A DNA stretch of 64,000 nucleotides from assembly GCA_024508355.1 (NCBI GenBank), contig JAMZEJ010000006.1, positions 62,001 to 126,000 of the forward strand, written 5' to 3'. Within the stretch, counting starts at the first letter, position 1, and each line of letters starts with the position of its first letter. Positions 30,349 through 40,200 of the stretch are shown piece by piece. Made by a program: the position numbers and the translations under genes. Below the pieces are notes generated by a model. It was not told where the DNA came from, did not search any database, and saw nothing but the letters and a program-made list of their open reading frames with translations. Origin of the DNA: Rhizosaccharibacter radicis. Lineage in GTDB: Bacteria; Pseudomonadota; Alphaproteobacteria; Acetobacterales; Acetobacteraceae.

Positions 30349-30569
30349 AGGGTCATGGATGCTGGATTTGGACGAGACCGGGCGACGTCCCGTGGAAACC
30401 TCATCGCCGGTTCGCGACGTCTCCATACGTGCCGATCGAACGAGAAGCGGTCCCGGCCGTCGTGTGCCAGCTTTGCGATCGGCCGCACCCGCTTCGCCGT
30501 TGGCCGGCGACCCGCTCGCACCCTCGCACCGCGCCGTGATCGGGCGATGAGCCAGGCATCCGCGCTCAT
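30345..30569 (-). CDS. Small Arg-rich open frame bridging cobL and cobE
   Basis: 74 codons starting [20 protein letters not shown] and ending RPNPASMTL. Its ATG overlaps the cobL stop (ATGA) and its stop overlaps the putative cobE GTG start (GTGA). It is very basic, has no recognised domain, and its third positions are less GC-rich than in cobL. It may be only open spacer; coupling through re-initiation is the main alternative. Confidence 0.25.
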   Translation of the reverse strand: MSADAWLIARSRRGARVRAGRRPTAKRVRPIAKLAHDGRDRFSFDRHVWRRREPAMRFPRDVARSRPNPASMTL

Positions 30570-31780
30570 GGCTTGCACGCCCCCCATTGCGTCACCGGCA
30601 GCGACGGCCGGAAGGCGTGCAGGCCGCCGACCCGGTTGAGCCTGTCCACCGACAACCGCACCAGCCTGCCGCCGAAGCGGCGATGGGCGTCCAGCAGCAC
30701 CGCCTCGGTTTCCACCGTCACCCCGTTCGCCACCAGCCTGCCGCCGCGGGGCAGCGCCGACCAGGCGGCCTCCATCATCCCCGAAACGGTGGCGCCACCG
30801 CCGACGAACACGGCGTCCGGCGGGGGCAGGGAGGCCAGTATCTCCGGCGCCTCGCCGCGGCGCACCTCCAGCGCCGGCACGCCGAGCTCGAGCGCGTTGC
30901 GGGCGATGCGGTCGGCTCGTATCGGGTCGCGTTCCACCGCCACGGCGCGGCAGGACGGGTGCCGCAGCATCCATTCGATGCCGACCGAGCCGCTGCCGGC
31001 ACCGATGTCCCACAGCAGCGCGCCCGGACGGGGCTCCAGTGCGGCGAGGGTGGCGGCCCTGATCTCCTGCTTGGTGATCTGGCCGTCATGGTCGAAGCGG
31101 TCGTCCGGCAGCGCCCCGCCGAGCGGCAGGCTCATGAAGGAACCGTCCGCCCGCACCTCGATCCCCAGCAGAACCAGACGGCCGATATCGTCCGGGATGT
31201 CGCCGTCCGCGCGGCAGGCCCGGCGGCGTTCCGCCGGACCGCCCAGCGCTTCCAGCAGATGCAGCCGCGAGGCGCCGAAACCGTGCCGGCACAGCAGGGC
31301 GGCGACGATGGCGGGCGAGCGTCGATCGGCGCACAGCACCAGCAACCGGCCGCCGGGATGCAGATGCGGCCGCAGCGCTTCCACCGGTCGCCCGCACACC
31401 GACAGAGCGGCGATGTCCTGCAGGCTCCAGCCGAGGCACGCCGCCGCCAGCGAGAAGGACGAGGGGGCCGGCAGGCAGCGCATCCCGCCTTCCGGCACGA
31501 GGCTGCTCAGCATGGTGCCCACCCCGAACCAGAATGGATCGCCGGACGCCAGCACCACCGCCGGGCGCGGGCGATGGGCCATCAGTTGCGGCAGCGCCGC
31601 CTCCATCGGGCTCGGCCAGGCAAGCATCTCGCCCCCGATCAGCGGCGCCGCCAGCGCCAGGTGCCGCCGGCCGCCCACCACCAGCGAAGCCGCGCCGATC
31701 AGCTCGCGCGCAGCCGCCGACAAACCCCCGAGGCCGTCTTCGCCGATGCCGATCAGGGTGAGCCAGGGCTGGTCGCTCAC
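30566..31780 (-). CDS. cobL: Precorrin-6Y C5,15-methyltransferase (decarboxylating)
   Basis: 404 residues, two fused enzymes. The N-terminal tetrapyrrole methylase (about 1-200; LTLIGIGEDGLGGLS, LASGDPFWFGVGTML) methylates C5/C15. The C-terminal CbiT-like class-I methyltransferase (about 215-400; LLWDIGAGSGSVGIEWML) decarboxylates the acetate on ring C and methylates. The start is GTG 31780 (MSDQPWLTLIGIG). It is divergent from cobK, and the downstream small frame and cobE follow with 4-base overlaps. Confidence 0.96.
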   Translation of the reverse strand: MSDQPWLTLIGIGEDGLGGLSAAARELIGAASLVVGGRRHLALAAPLIGGEMLAWPSPMEAALPQLMAHRPRPAVVLASGDPFWFGVGTMLSSLVPEGGMRCLPAPSSFSLAAACLGWSLQDIAALSVCGRPVEALRPHLHPGGRLLVLCADRRSPAIVAALLCRHGFGASRLHLLEALGGPAERRRACRADGDIPDDIGRLVLLGIEVRADGSFMSLPLGGALPDDRFDHDGQITKQEIRAATLAALEPRPGALLWDIGAGSGSVGIEWMLRHPSCRAVAVERDPIRADRIARNALELGVPALEVRRGEAPEILASLPPPDAVFVGGGATVSGMMEAAWSALPRGGRLVANGVTVETEAVLLDAHRRFGGRLVRLSVDRLNRVGGLHAFRPSLPVTQWGACKP

Positions 31781-32139
31781 CGGGGATGCCCGGCCGTGAT
31801 GGACCGCGACGCCGTCGAGCGGCGAGGAGAACGATTACCGGGGTGCCGCTGCGCGTGCCCGATCGCGGCGGACGGGTGCCGACCGCAGCAGGACCCGGGG
31901 GCCTGCGCCAGCCTCCGTGTGCTTGGGAGTGGAACGGGACCACAGCGCCGCGCGGCCCCAAGGCGCGGTATGCCTTTCCCTCCGCCGGGGGGCGCGACGG
32001 ACGCGGACCGTGATGCCCGCGCCGGGGGCGGGGCGGCGAGCAACGGACCGGCATCGTCCGGGGCGCGCGCCGCGACGCGGAACCGCATGGCCTGCTTCCT
32101 TCTCGTCGCGGCCACGGGCTTCATGGAAGGAATGCCGTC
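31781..32139. other. Divergent cobL/cobK spacer
   Basis: About 360 bases between divergent cob genes, so promoters for both must be here. No cobalamin riboswitch box (AGCCAGGAGACCTGCC-like) was found. A short open frame at 32087-32143 overlaps the cobK start. Confidence 0.4.
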
Positions 32140-32143
32140 ATGA
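32087..32143 (+). CDS. Possible 18-residue leader peptide of cobK
   Basis: ATG 32087 opens a frame reading MACFLLVAATGFMEGMPS whose TGA overlaps the cobK ATG as ATGA. It is hydrophobic. A ribosome-binding-like GGAAGGA (about 32125-32131) for cobK lies inside it. It may couple translation into cobK or may be chance. Confidence 0.2.
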   Translation: MACFLLVAATGFMEGMPS

Positions 32144-32943
32144 GTCCGCCCGCCCCCCCGAAGCCGTTGCCCGGATCCGCCCCGAGGCCGGTGCTTATCT
32201 TGGGCGGCACCACGGAGGCAAACGCCCTGGTCTCGGCGCTCGGAGCGCATTCCGGCTGGCGGCCAGTGCTGTCCCTGGCGGGCGTCACGCGATCGCCCAG
32301 GCTGCCCGCGGCCGAGGTGCGGATCGGCGGTTTCGGTGGCGCGGACGGGTTGGAAGGCTGGCTGCGCGAGCACGGCATGCGGGCGGTGGTGGACGCGACC
32401 CACCCTTTCGCCGTGCGGATCAGCGCCAACGCCCGGGAAAGCTGCCGCCGGCTCGCGCTGCCGATGCTGCGCATCGAGCGTCCCGCCTGGCAACCCATCG
32501 CCGGGGATGACTGGCACGACGCGAGCGACATGATGGCCGCCGCGGCGCTGCTCGGCGACCGGCCTCGCCGGGTGCTGCTGACGGTCGGCCGCAAGGATCT
32601 GCTGCCGTTCAGGCGTCGCGGTCTGCACCGCTATCTGGTCAGAAGCGTCGATCCTCCCCCGCCGGAGCTGCTGCCCGAGGGGGCGGCCGTGCTGGCGGCA
32701 CGGGGGCCGTTCACGCTCGATGGCGAGCGGCAGCTGTTGCGCGCCGAGGGGATCGAGTGGCTGGTCACCAAGAACGCGGGAGGCATCGCGGTTTCGGCCA
32801 AATTGCAGGCCGCCCGTGAGCTCGGCATTCCGGTGGCGATGGTGCGCCGCCCGGACCCGCCATCCGCCGGGGCCTGCGATCTCCCGGCGGTGCCGGACTG
32901 GCGCGATGCCCTGAGCTGGCTGGCAAACCTGTCCGGCGAATGA
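32140..32943 (+). CDS. cobK: Precorrin-6A reductase
   Basis: NADPH-dependent reduction of precorrin-6A. 267 residues with the nucleotide-binding start LILGGTTEANALV, VVDATHPFAVRISANA and GRKDLLPF, and the C-terminal VTKNAGGIAVSAKLQAA typical of CobK/CbiJ. The ATG at 32140 has a GGAAGGA ribosome-binding site ~9 bases upstream. It is transcribed alone on the plus strand between cobL and cobJ, converging on cobJ. Confidence 0.95.
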   Translation: MSPPAPPKPLPGSAPRPVLILGGTTEANALVSALGAHSGWRPVLSLAGVTRSPRLPAAEVRIGGFGGADGLEGWLREHGMRAVVDATHPFAVRISANARESCRRLALPMLRIERPAWQPIAGDDWHDASDMMAAAALLGDRPRRVLLTVGRKDLLPFRRRGLHRYLVRSVDPPPPELLPEGAAVLAARGPFTLDGERQLLRAEGIEWLVTKNAGGIAVSAKLQAARELGIPVAMVRRPDPPSAGACDLPAVPDWRDALSWLANLSGE

Positions 32944-33207
32944 GGGAGCGTGGGCCGGCAGGTGGTGTCGCCAACCGGGCCTGCTTGACCGACTGCCCCG
33001 CAAGCGATCCGGTCGGATGCGCCACCCGGACGTTGGCCCCGGGAACCGCACCGCCGCCGACACGGCCGTTCGATAAGGTCACGGGTCCAGACGCCAACGG
33101 AAACGTGACGCTGATCCCGACCGCCATCGTACCGCGTCGCGACCGAACCACGGGCGGACGGGGCAGACGACGCGGCGCCCTGTCGCCGGCGCGGCCGCCA
33201 GTGCCCC

Positions 33208-33966
33208 TCAATCCGGAACGTCGCGCCTCGTATAGAGCCAGCTCCCGCCATCCGGCCGGTCGATGATGCGGGTGGCGGCGCTGCCGATGATCACCAGGGT
33301 GCGCATGTCGGCCCCGCCGGGATCGGCATCCCGCAGGCGGTGCAGACGCAGGGACTCGTCCTGCCTGTATGCGGCCGTCGCCAGCGCGACCGGCGTGTCG
33401 GGCGGCAGGACCTGTCGCAGCAGCTCGAAGGCGGCGCCGAGCTGCCATGACCTGGCACGGGAAACCGGGTTGTAGAGCGCGATCACCAGCCCCGCTTCGG
33501 CGGCGAGCCGGAGCCGGCGGGTCACCACCGGCCAGGGCTTGAGATTGTCCGACAGGGACAACACGCAGAAATCGCCGCCGAGCGGCGCGCCCAGCCGCGC
33601 GGCGGCGGCGAGCACGGCGGAAATCCCGGGCACGATCTCGACCGGCAACGCACGCCACGCCGGAGGACCGGCCTCGATCGCCTCGAACACCGCGCTCGCC
33701 ATGGCGAACACCCCCGGATCGCCACCGGACACCACCGCCACCCGGCGCCCCGACTGGGCAAGTGCCAGGGCCGCCCGCGCCCTCGCCAGTTCTTCCCGGT
33801 TGTCGGACGGATGGCGCACGGCCCCGGGGGCGCCCCGGACCCTGGCGAGGTAGGGGCCGTAGCCGAACAGGTCGGTCGCGTCGTCCAGCATCCGGCGCGC
33901 CAGGGGCGCGAGCAGCTCCTCGTCGCCGGGACCAAGCCCGATCACCGCGAGATGACCCGCGGTCAT
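33208..33966 (-). CDS. cobJ: Precorrin-3B C17-methyltransferase
   Basis: Methylates C17 and drives ring contraction. 252 residues: LAVIGLGPGDEELLAPLARR, VSGGDPGVFAMASAVFEAI, VPGISAVLAAAARLGAPLGG and VIALYNPVSRAR. The ATG at 33966 matches the family start and overlaps the stop of the bridging frame upstream as ATGA; an earlier in-frame ATG at 34008 is less likely. Confidence 0.95.
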   Translation of the reverse strand: MTAGHLAVIGLGPGDEELLAPLARRMLDDATDLFGYGPYLARVRGAPGAVRHPSDNREELARARAALALAQSGRRVAVVSGGDPGVFAMASAVFEAIEAGPPAWRALPVEIVPGISAVLAAAARLGAPLGGDFCVLSLSDNLKPWPVVTRRLRLAAEAGLVIALYNPVSRARSWQLGAAFELLRQVLPPDTPVALATAAYRQDESLRLHRLRDADPGGADMRTLVIIGSAATRIIDRPDGGSWLYTRRDVPD

Positions 33967-34478
33967 GGGACGGGCCTTGGGCAGCCGGACTTCGAGGAAC
34001 CACGGCACGGTGACGCGGGCGACCGAAGCACCACGGCTTCATCTGCCGCCGAGCGCGTCACCCCGGCGGCACGAGGGAGCAACGGCCGGTGCCGTCCGTA
34101 GCGACCTGACGGGGTTTCCCCGAGTATGCTCTTCCACCGAATGCGCGCGAGCACCGCATTCCGTATGGGCGCCGGAACATCCTCCGGAACACGCGATCGG
34201 CTTCGCGCCGTCAGGTCGATGACGCGACCGGCTCCGGTGATCCGCGCGCGGCGATCCGGAACCGGGCGCCTCGGTGTCCGAGCAGCCAGGCACGGCGATC
34301 GCGGCGCTTCGCCAGCCGAAATCACCGGATCGGGCGACCGGCAGGACCGGGGAGGCGATCCCTGCCGCCCCCTTGGCCGAGCCCGCCCGGGGGCACCCGG
34401 CGCCGATTTCAGGCCCGCGCCGGATCGCGCGCTCCGGGTTCCGCGATCCCGGGACCGCCTATCTCTAGGCGTACTCAT
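33963..34478 (-). CDS. Basic low-complexity open frame bridging cobI and cobJ
   Basis: 171 codons beginning MSTPRDRRSRDRGTRSARSG. Its ATG overlaps the cobI stop and its stop overlaps the cobJ ATG, each as ATGA, so it exactly fills the 508-base gap. It is Arg/Pro/Ser-rich with no recognised domain. By eye about 30% of its first 50 codons end in A or T, against ~1 in 40 at the start of cobI, which argues against a normally selected gene. It may be open spacer. Confidence 0.25.
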   Translation of the reverse strand: MSTPRDRRSRDRGTRSARSGAGLKSAPGAPGRARPRGRQGSPPRSCRSPDPVISAGEAPRSPCLAARTPRRPVPDRRARITGAGRVIDLTARSRSRVPEDVPAPIRNAVLARIRWKSILGETPSGRYGRHRPLLPRAAGVTRSAADEAVVLRSPASPCRGSSKSGCPRPVP

Positions 34479-35236
34479 CGCGGCCGCTGCCGGCCGGGCA
34501 CCAGGATCATGGAGAAATAGGGGGCGTCCAGCGACGCGGCGTCTTCCAGCGACAACAGGCGCTGCGTGGCCTGGGTGCCCCGCTCGACATAGACCGCGCG
34601 CTCGCCGAGCCCGGCCCGGCGCAAGGCGGATACGATGCGCGGCAGATTGCGGCCGACCTTCATGATCACCGCGGCGTCCGTGTGCCGCAGCCGCTCCGTC
34701 AGCACCTCTTCCGGCAGGGTGCCCGGCAGTACGCTCAGCACGTCGTCGCCGTGGGTGATCGGCAGCCCGGCGGCGGTCCAGCATCCGCTCATGCCGGTCA
34801 CGCCGGGCACCACCTGGTGCGGAAACGACGCTGAAAGCCGGTCGAACAGATACATCGACGAGCCGTAGAAGAACGGATCGCCCTCGCACAGCAGCGCCAC
34901 GTCCTGCCCCGCCGCGAGCGGTCGCGACAGCCGCGCCGCGCAGTCCTCGTAGAAGCTGCCGATGTCGCGCAGGTAGCGCGGATCGGACACCGGGACTTCG
35001 GTGGTGAAGGGATATTCCAGCCGCAGCTCGACTGCGCCGGCGCGGATGCGGTCGCCGGCGATGCCGCGCGCATGGCCGACGCGCCCTTGCTTGGCGAAGA
35101 AGGCCACGACGCCGGTCTCGGACAGGATCCTGAGCGCCTTGGCCGTCACCAGCTCGGGGTCGCCCGGACCCATGCCGAGCACGTGCAGGGTGCCGGGGCG
35201 CGACGTCGCGCCCGCCGCCATCGGGATGTCGGTCAT
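34475..35236 (-). CDS. cobI: Precorrin-2 C20-methyltransferase
   Basis: First dedicated methylation of the corrin route after uroporphyrinogen methylation. 253 residues: LHVLGMGPGDPELVTAKALR, LCEGDPFFYGSSMYLFDRL, VVPGVTGMSGCWTAAGLPIT and GDDVLSVLPGTL. The ATG at 35236 overlaps the cobH stop (ATGA). Confidence 0.97.
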   Translation of the reverse strand: MTDIPMAAGATSRPGTLHVLGMGPGDPELVTAKALRILSETGVVAFFAKQGRVGHARGIAGDRIRAGAVELRLEYPFTTEVPVSDPRYLRDIGSFYEDCAARLSRPLAAGQDVALLCEGDPFFYGSSMYLFDRLSASFPHQVVPGVTGMSGCWTAAGLPITHGDDVLSVLPGTLPEEVLTERLRHTDAAVIMKVGRNLPRIVSALRRAGLGERAVYVERGTQATQRLLSLEDAASLDAPYFSMILVPGRQRPR

Positions 35237-35859
35237 TCCCGGTCCGACGCCACCGCGTTCACGCACGCCGCCGCCATGGCGCTGCCGCCGAGCCGTCCGA
35301 GCACGCAGGCGAACGGGACCCGGCCGTCGGCGACCAGCGCCTCCTTGGATTCCGCCGCTCCCACGAAGCCCACCGGCATCCCGACGATCGCCGCCGGCGG
35401 CGGCGCGCCGGCGTCCAGCAGTTCCAGCAGGTGGAACAGGGCGGTCGGCGCGTTGCCGATCGCCACCACCGCGCCCCGCATCCGCTCGCCCCACAGCTGC
35501 AGCGCCGCGGCCGAACGGGTATTGCCGATGCGGGCGGCGATCCCCGGGGTGCGCCCGTCGCGCAGGGTGCAGATCACCTCGTTGCCCGCCGGCAGCCTCG
35601 CGCGCGTGATGCCGTGCGCCACCATCTCGGAGTCGCACAGGATCGGGGCGCCCTGGCGCAGGGCGGCCGCGGCCGCGGCCGCGAACCCGCCGCCGAAGCA
35701 GATATGCGGTGCCACCTCCACCATCCCGCAGGCGTGGATGATGCGCACGGCGACGCGCTTCTCCGCCTCATCGAAGGCGTCCAGTCGCGCTTCCTGGCGG
35801 ATGATGCGGAACGAGCGCTCGTAGATGGCGGCGCCGTCGCGGATATAGTCGTGGGTCAC
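35233..35859 (-). CDS. cobH: Precorrin-8X methylmutase
   Basis: Moves the methyl group from C11 to C12 to give hydrogenobyrinate. 208 residues with the catalytic-His motif VRIIHACGMVEVAPHI and ALVADGRVPFACVLGRLGGS. It starts at GTG 35859 overlapping the cobG stop as GTGA, and its stop overlaps cobI as ATGA, a tightly coupled cobG-cobH-cobI run. Confidence 0.97.
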   Translation of the reverse strand: MTHDYIRDGAAIYERSFRIIRQEARLDAFDEAEKRVAVRIIHACGMVEVAPHICFGGGFAAAAAAALRQGAPILCDSEMVAHGITRARLPAGNEVICTLRDGRTPGIAARIGNTRSAAALQLWGERMRGAVVAIGNAPTALFHLLELLDAGAPPPAAIVGMPVGFVGAAESKEALVADGRVPFACVLGRLGGSAMAAACVNAVASDRE

Positions 35860-37136
35860 CGGCGGTTCCTGGCACCGGCCGCGACCTCGCGCAACCGGAC
35901 CGCCGCCGCGGCGATCGAGAGCCCCGTCGCGGCTGCTTCGTCGCCGGCCGTGCCGCCGAGCACCAGCCCGTAGCCGCCTGCCTCGGCCACCAGCGTCGCC
36001 TGGGCGGGAGCCGGATGGGCGCATCCCTTGCGGCAGCCCGACAGATGCAGGACGCCGAGTTCCCGCATGGCGTCGCGCCCCAGCAGTGCTGCCAGCCGTG
36101 AGGCGTCCGTCCGCACGTCCGCCAGGCCCCGCGGGCATCCGCCACGCCCGGCGCAGGCCCGCACGAACCGCGCCGGATGCTCCGGATCGAGGATCAGCCC
36201 TCCCAGCATCCCGGCCATGGCGGGAAAGGACGCCCCGACCGCCAGGGGAAGCACGATGCTGCGCCAGGGCGTCAGGGCGAGCAGGCCGTTTCCCGCGCCG
36301 TCGGCGGCATCCGCGAGACGCTCCAGCAGCCCCGCATTGCCCTGGCCGCCCGGCAGCAGCACGCCCATCGCCAGCGCGCCGATCGGACCGACGGCCGCCG
36401 GCGGCCTCTCGACGGACGGAGCGGTCTCCCCGACGGCGTCGCGGGACCTCGTTTCGAGCCCGAGCGAGCGCAGCAGAGCGAGACCGGGCGCCGGGTCCTG
36501 CGCCAGTCGCCGGGGCAAGCTGCCGGCGGCCCGGGCGACGCGGATCGCCAACGAGGCGAGCGCGTTCGCGTCCTGTTGCCGAGGCGTCGCCCGACCCCCG
36601 CCCGCCTCGATGCGCCATCCCCCCGGGGACGCGCGCAACACGACGTCGGCGGTCATTTGGGAAAGCGGGAGCAGCCCGCCGCCATCCACCGCGAAGCCGA
36701 ACTTGTCCGGCAGAGACCGCAGTTCTGCGGCGCCGTTCAGCTCCGTTTCCAGAACCGACGCGATCCGAAGTGTCGCGTCGTCGCAGGCGGGGTCGATTCC
36801 GGCCAGAGGCGACACCAGGATGGAGCGCCGCCGTTCCACCTCGGGGTCCGGGGATCCAAGCCCGAGCGACACCAGGCCGGGCGGGAGGGCGCGCGCATCC
36901 GCCTCCGTGAGGCCGCGGAGCTGGAGGTTGCCGCGGGCGGTCAGCTCGACGATGCCGTTGCCATGCGTCCGGGCGATCCCGGCCAGCGCCCGCGCCTGCG
37001 CCGCCGTCAGGCGGGAGTGGCTCGGCTTGACCCGCAGCAGCCATCCGTCGCCCGAGGCCATCGGACGATGGAGATCCGGGCACCAGCCCCGGCGCAGATC
37101 GCCCGCCCCGCCGGACGGCGAGCTATCCCCGATCAC
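35856..37136 (-). CDS. cobG: Precorrin-3B synthase
   Basis: Oxygen-dependent hydroxylation and lactonisation of precorrin-3A, the hallmark of the aerobic pathway. 426 residues related to sulfite/nitrite reductases: RRGWCPDLHRPMASGDGWLLRVK, GIVELTARGNLQLRGL, and the Fe-S/sirohaem-type cysteines CAGRGGC and GCRKGCAHP. The start is set at GTG 37136, which overlaps the small frame upstream (GTGA) and keeps the conserved RRGWCP region. Confidence 0.93.
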   Translation of the reverse strand: MIGDSSPSGGAGDLRRGWCPDLHRPMASGDGWLLRVKPSHSRLTAAQARALAGIARTHGNGIVELTARGNLQLRGLTEADARALPPGLVSLGLGSPDPEVERRRSILVSPLAGIDPACDDATLRIASVLETELNGAAELRSLPDKFGFAVDGGGLLPLSQMTADVVLRASPGGWRIEAGGGRATPRQQDANALASLAIRVARAAGSLPRRLAQDPAPGLALLRSLGLETRSRDAVGETAPSVERPPAAVGPIGALAMGVLLPGGQGNAGLLERLADAADGAGNGLLALTPWRSIVLPLAVGASFPAMAGMLGGLILDPEHPARFVRACAGRGGCPRGLADVRTDASRLAALLGRDAMRELGVLHLSGCRKGCAHPAPAQATLVAEAGGYGLVLGGTAGDEAAATGLSIAAAAVRLREVAAGARNRR

Positions 37137-37264
37137 GACACGCCCCTCATCCGCTCTGGCGTCCGCACCGGCTGGAGCAGGAACGCCGCGTCGTCCGGGA
37201 CGCCGGCAGCGCCGCCAGGACGCGGCGGGTGGTGGGCTGCCGTCGCCACCGCCGCGCGGGTCAT
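37133..37264 (-). CDS. 43-codon open frame tiled between cobN and cobG
   Basis: Starts at ATG 37264 overlapping the cobN stop (ATGA) and ends overlapping the cobG GTG (GTGA). It begins MTRAAVATAAHHPPRPGGAA and ends FLLQPVRTPERMRGVS. Unrecognised, and may be only a coupling spacer. Confidence 0.3.
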   Translation of the reverse strand: MTRAAVATAAHHPPRPGGAAGVPDDAAFLLQPVRTPERMRGVS

Positions 37265-40200
37265 CCGGCCGCTTCTTCCAGCAGGGGATGGGCATCGTTG
37301 CGGCGCGGGTGCCACAGGCCCCGGGCCTGGGCCTCGCGGAAACGCCGGGCCATGGCATCGCGGGCGGCGGGGTTGTGACGGCGCAGGAAGTCGGCCACCG
37401 CCGGGTCGCCGAGGGTCGCGTCCAGCAGAAGGTCGAACTGCCGGTCGAAGCGGTCCGGCAGGGTGGCGGCGAAGCCGTGCAGCGCGTCCAAGCAACGGGC
37501 GATCTCGGATGCTCCGCGATAGCCGTGGCGCATCATGCCGGCGATCCAATCCGGATTGGCCGCCCGGCCGCGCACCACCCGCACCACCTCCTCGCGCAGC
37601 AGCCGCAGCGCCACGCCGTCAGGCCGCGTGGCGTCGGCGTGATAGAGCACGGGCTCGTGGCCGCCCAGCGCCGCCGCCGCAGCGGCACCCCCGTCGAACG
37701 CGGCCCGGTCCAGCCCGTCGAGCAGATCGGTTTCCGCCTGGTCCTGGAGGTGCAGCACCGCGTCGGCGGCGGCCAGCCGGCGTCCCAGCTGTTGTTCCGC
37801 CGGCACGCCGTCCAGGGCGCGGCCATACGCCCAGCCTGCCGTTTCCAGCCAGCGGCGGCCGAGATCGTTCCGGTCCTCCCAGTCGCCCCGGGCCAGCATG
37901 GCGTCGATGCCGCTGCCGTAGCGGCCGGGCGCCGCGCCGAACACGCGAGCCAGCGACAGCGCGCGGGCATGCCCGTCCAGCCCGGCCCCGGCCAGGCAGT
38001 ACGGGCTTTCGGGCTCCGCATCCCCGCGCCCGGCCAGGGCGTGCACGGCTTGGTCGAACAGGGCGATCTGCCCCGCGAAGCCGTCGCGGAACAGCCCGGA
38101 GATGCGCAGCGTCACGTCCACCCGCGGCCGGCCCAGCACCGCCGGTGGCACGATCGCGAAGCCGGACACCCGGCCGCTTCCCGCGTCCCATTCCGGCCGG
38201 ACGCCCATCAGCACGAAGGCGAGGGCGAGATCCTCCCCGCCGGTGCGCAGGCTGGTGCTGGCCCACAGGTCGATCACCAGCGCGCGCAACGGCTCGCCCT
38301 GGTCCTGCAGGTGGCGCAGCAGCAGTGCGGCGGCCGTTTGTTCCCCCAGCGCCAGCGCCGCCGGCGTGGGAATCGCGCGCGGATCGATCGAGCACAGGTT
38401 GCGCCCCGTCGGCAGCACGTCGAGCCGCCCGCGCGACGGGGCGCCGGCCGGGCCGGGAACGACGAACCGTCCGTCGAGCGCGTCCAGCAGGGCCGCTTGT
38501 TCCGCGCCGGGGCTGCGGGCGAGCGCGGTCTCGACCTCGCCCGGCGGGTCGGCGGGAGCCACGCCCAGGCCCTGGAGCATCGCCGCCGGGTCGGCGGGCG
38601 CCTGGCCGAACACGTGCAGGCCGTCGCGGATCTGGAGGTCCTTCACGTCGCACAGGAAGGCGTCCAGGCGGCTCAGCGCGCCCGCGTCGGTGGTTTCCCG
38701 GTCGGCGCCGCTTTCCGCCAGCAGCCCGCATCCGGCGGCCCGGCGCAGGATCTCCCCGCGCAGCATCTCGCCCCGCCGGCGATCGAGCCCGTCGGCGGCG
38801 GCGAAATCGTCGATCAGCCGTTCCAGCGCGGCGGCGTCGCCATGCAGGGCGGCACGGCGCATCGGCGGCGTGAGGTGGCCGATGGTGACCGCTCCGAGCC
38901 GCCGCTTTGCGGCGGAAGCCTCGCCGGGGTTGTTGACGATGAAGGGATAGATCACCGGCAGGCCGCGCAGCAGCACGCTCGGCGCGCAGTCGGCCGACGG
39001 TGCCGCCGCCTTGCCGGGCAGCCATTCCAGCGTTCCATGCGCGCCCAGATGCACCATCGCGTGGATGCTGGCCTCCTGCCGCAGCCAGAGGTGGAAGGCC
39101 ACGAAGCCGTGCGAGGGCGGCCGGTCCGGATCGTGATAGGCGGCGCGGCGATCGGCGTCCGTGCCGCGATCGGGCTGCACGACGCACACCATGTCGCCCT
39201 GCGTGCGGATGCGGAAGCGGAACGCCCCGTCGCGCACGGCGCGATCGGTTTCGGGCGCACCCCAGCATCGCTCCACCCGCTCCCGGAACGAGGGCGGGAG
39301 CTGGCCGAACAGGGCGCGGTAGCGGTCGCAGGCGAGAAGGGCGAAATCCTCGCCGGTGGACAACGCGGTGGCGAGCGCCGCCGCGTCCGGCCGATCGGTT
39401 CCCACCGCGTAGCCCCGCTCCCCGAGCGCCGACAGCAGGGCCGACAGGCTGGCGAAACTGTCCAGGCCCACGGCGTGGCCGAACTGCCCGTCCAGCCCCG
39501 GATAGTCGGAAAGCACCAGCGCGAGCTTCCGCCGGGCGGCCGGCGTGCGCCGCAGCCGCGCCCATCCGGCGGCGCGATCCGCCGCCAGCGCGATGTTGTC
39601 GGGGTGCGGCAGGTTGCGCACCGGCTGGAAACGCCCGTCGGGAACCGCCGCCTCGACGCCCTTGAACGAGATGGCGGTGGCCAGGAGCCTGCCGTCGAAT
39701 TCCGGCAGCACCACCTGCATGGCGAGGTCGGTCTGCGACAGGCCGCGGCTGCTGTTCCGCCAGGCTTCCTCCGGCGACACGGCCTGCACGAGCTGCAGCA
39801 CCGGCGCGTCGGCCTCGTCCAGCGGCGATTTGCCCGTGGCGCCCTCGGCGCGGACCGAAAAGAGGGTGGCGTTCAGCACCACGGCCGGCGGATGGCGCCG
39901 CAGATGGTCGCGCACGAACGGGGCCGCTTTCGGGCTCTTGAGCGAGGACACGAACAGCAGGTCGCAGCCGAGCCCCCGTTCGGCGAGGGCCTCGCCCATC
40001 CGTTCCACCGCCGCGGTGTCGCCCGCCATCAGGTGCGAGCGGTAGAACAGCAGCGTCGTCCGGGCATCGCCGTTCGACGCCGCGAGGCTCCGGAACAGCC
40101 CGGCTTCGGGGACGGGGACCGCGTCCGGCAGCGTGGGATTGTCGATGCCCTCCGCCAGCGCGCCCAGCAGACCCAGTGCCGCGGCCGCGTTCTCCGGGCC

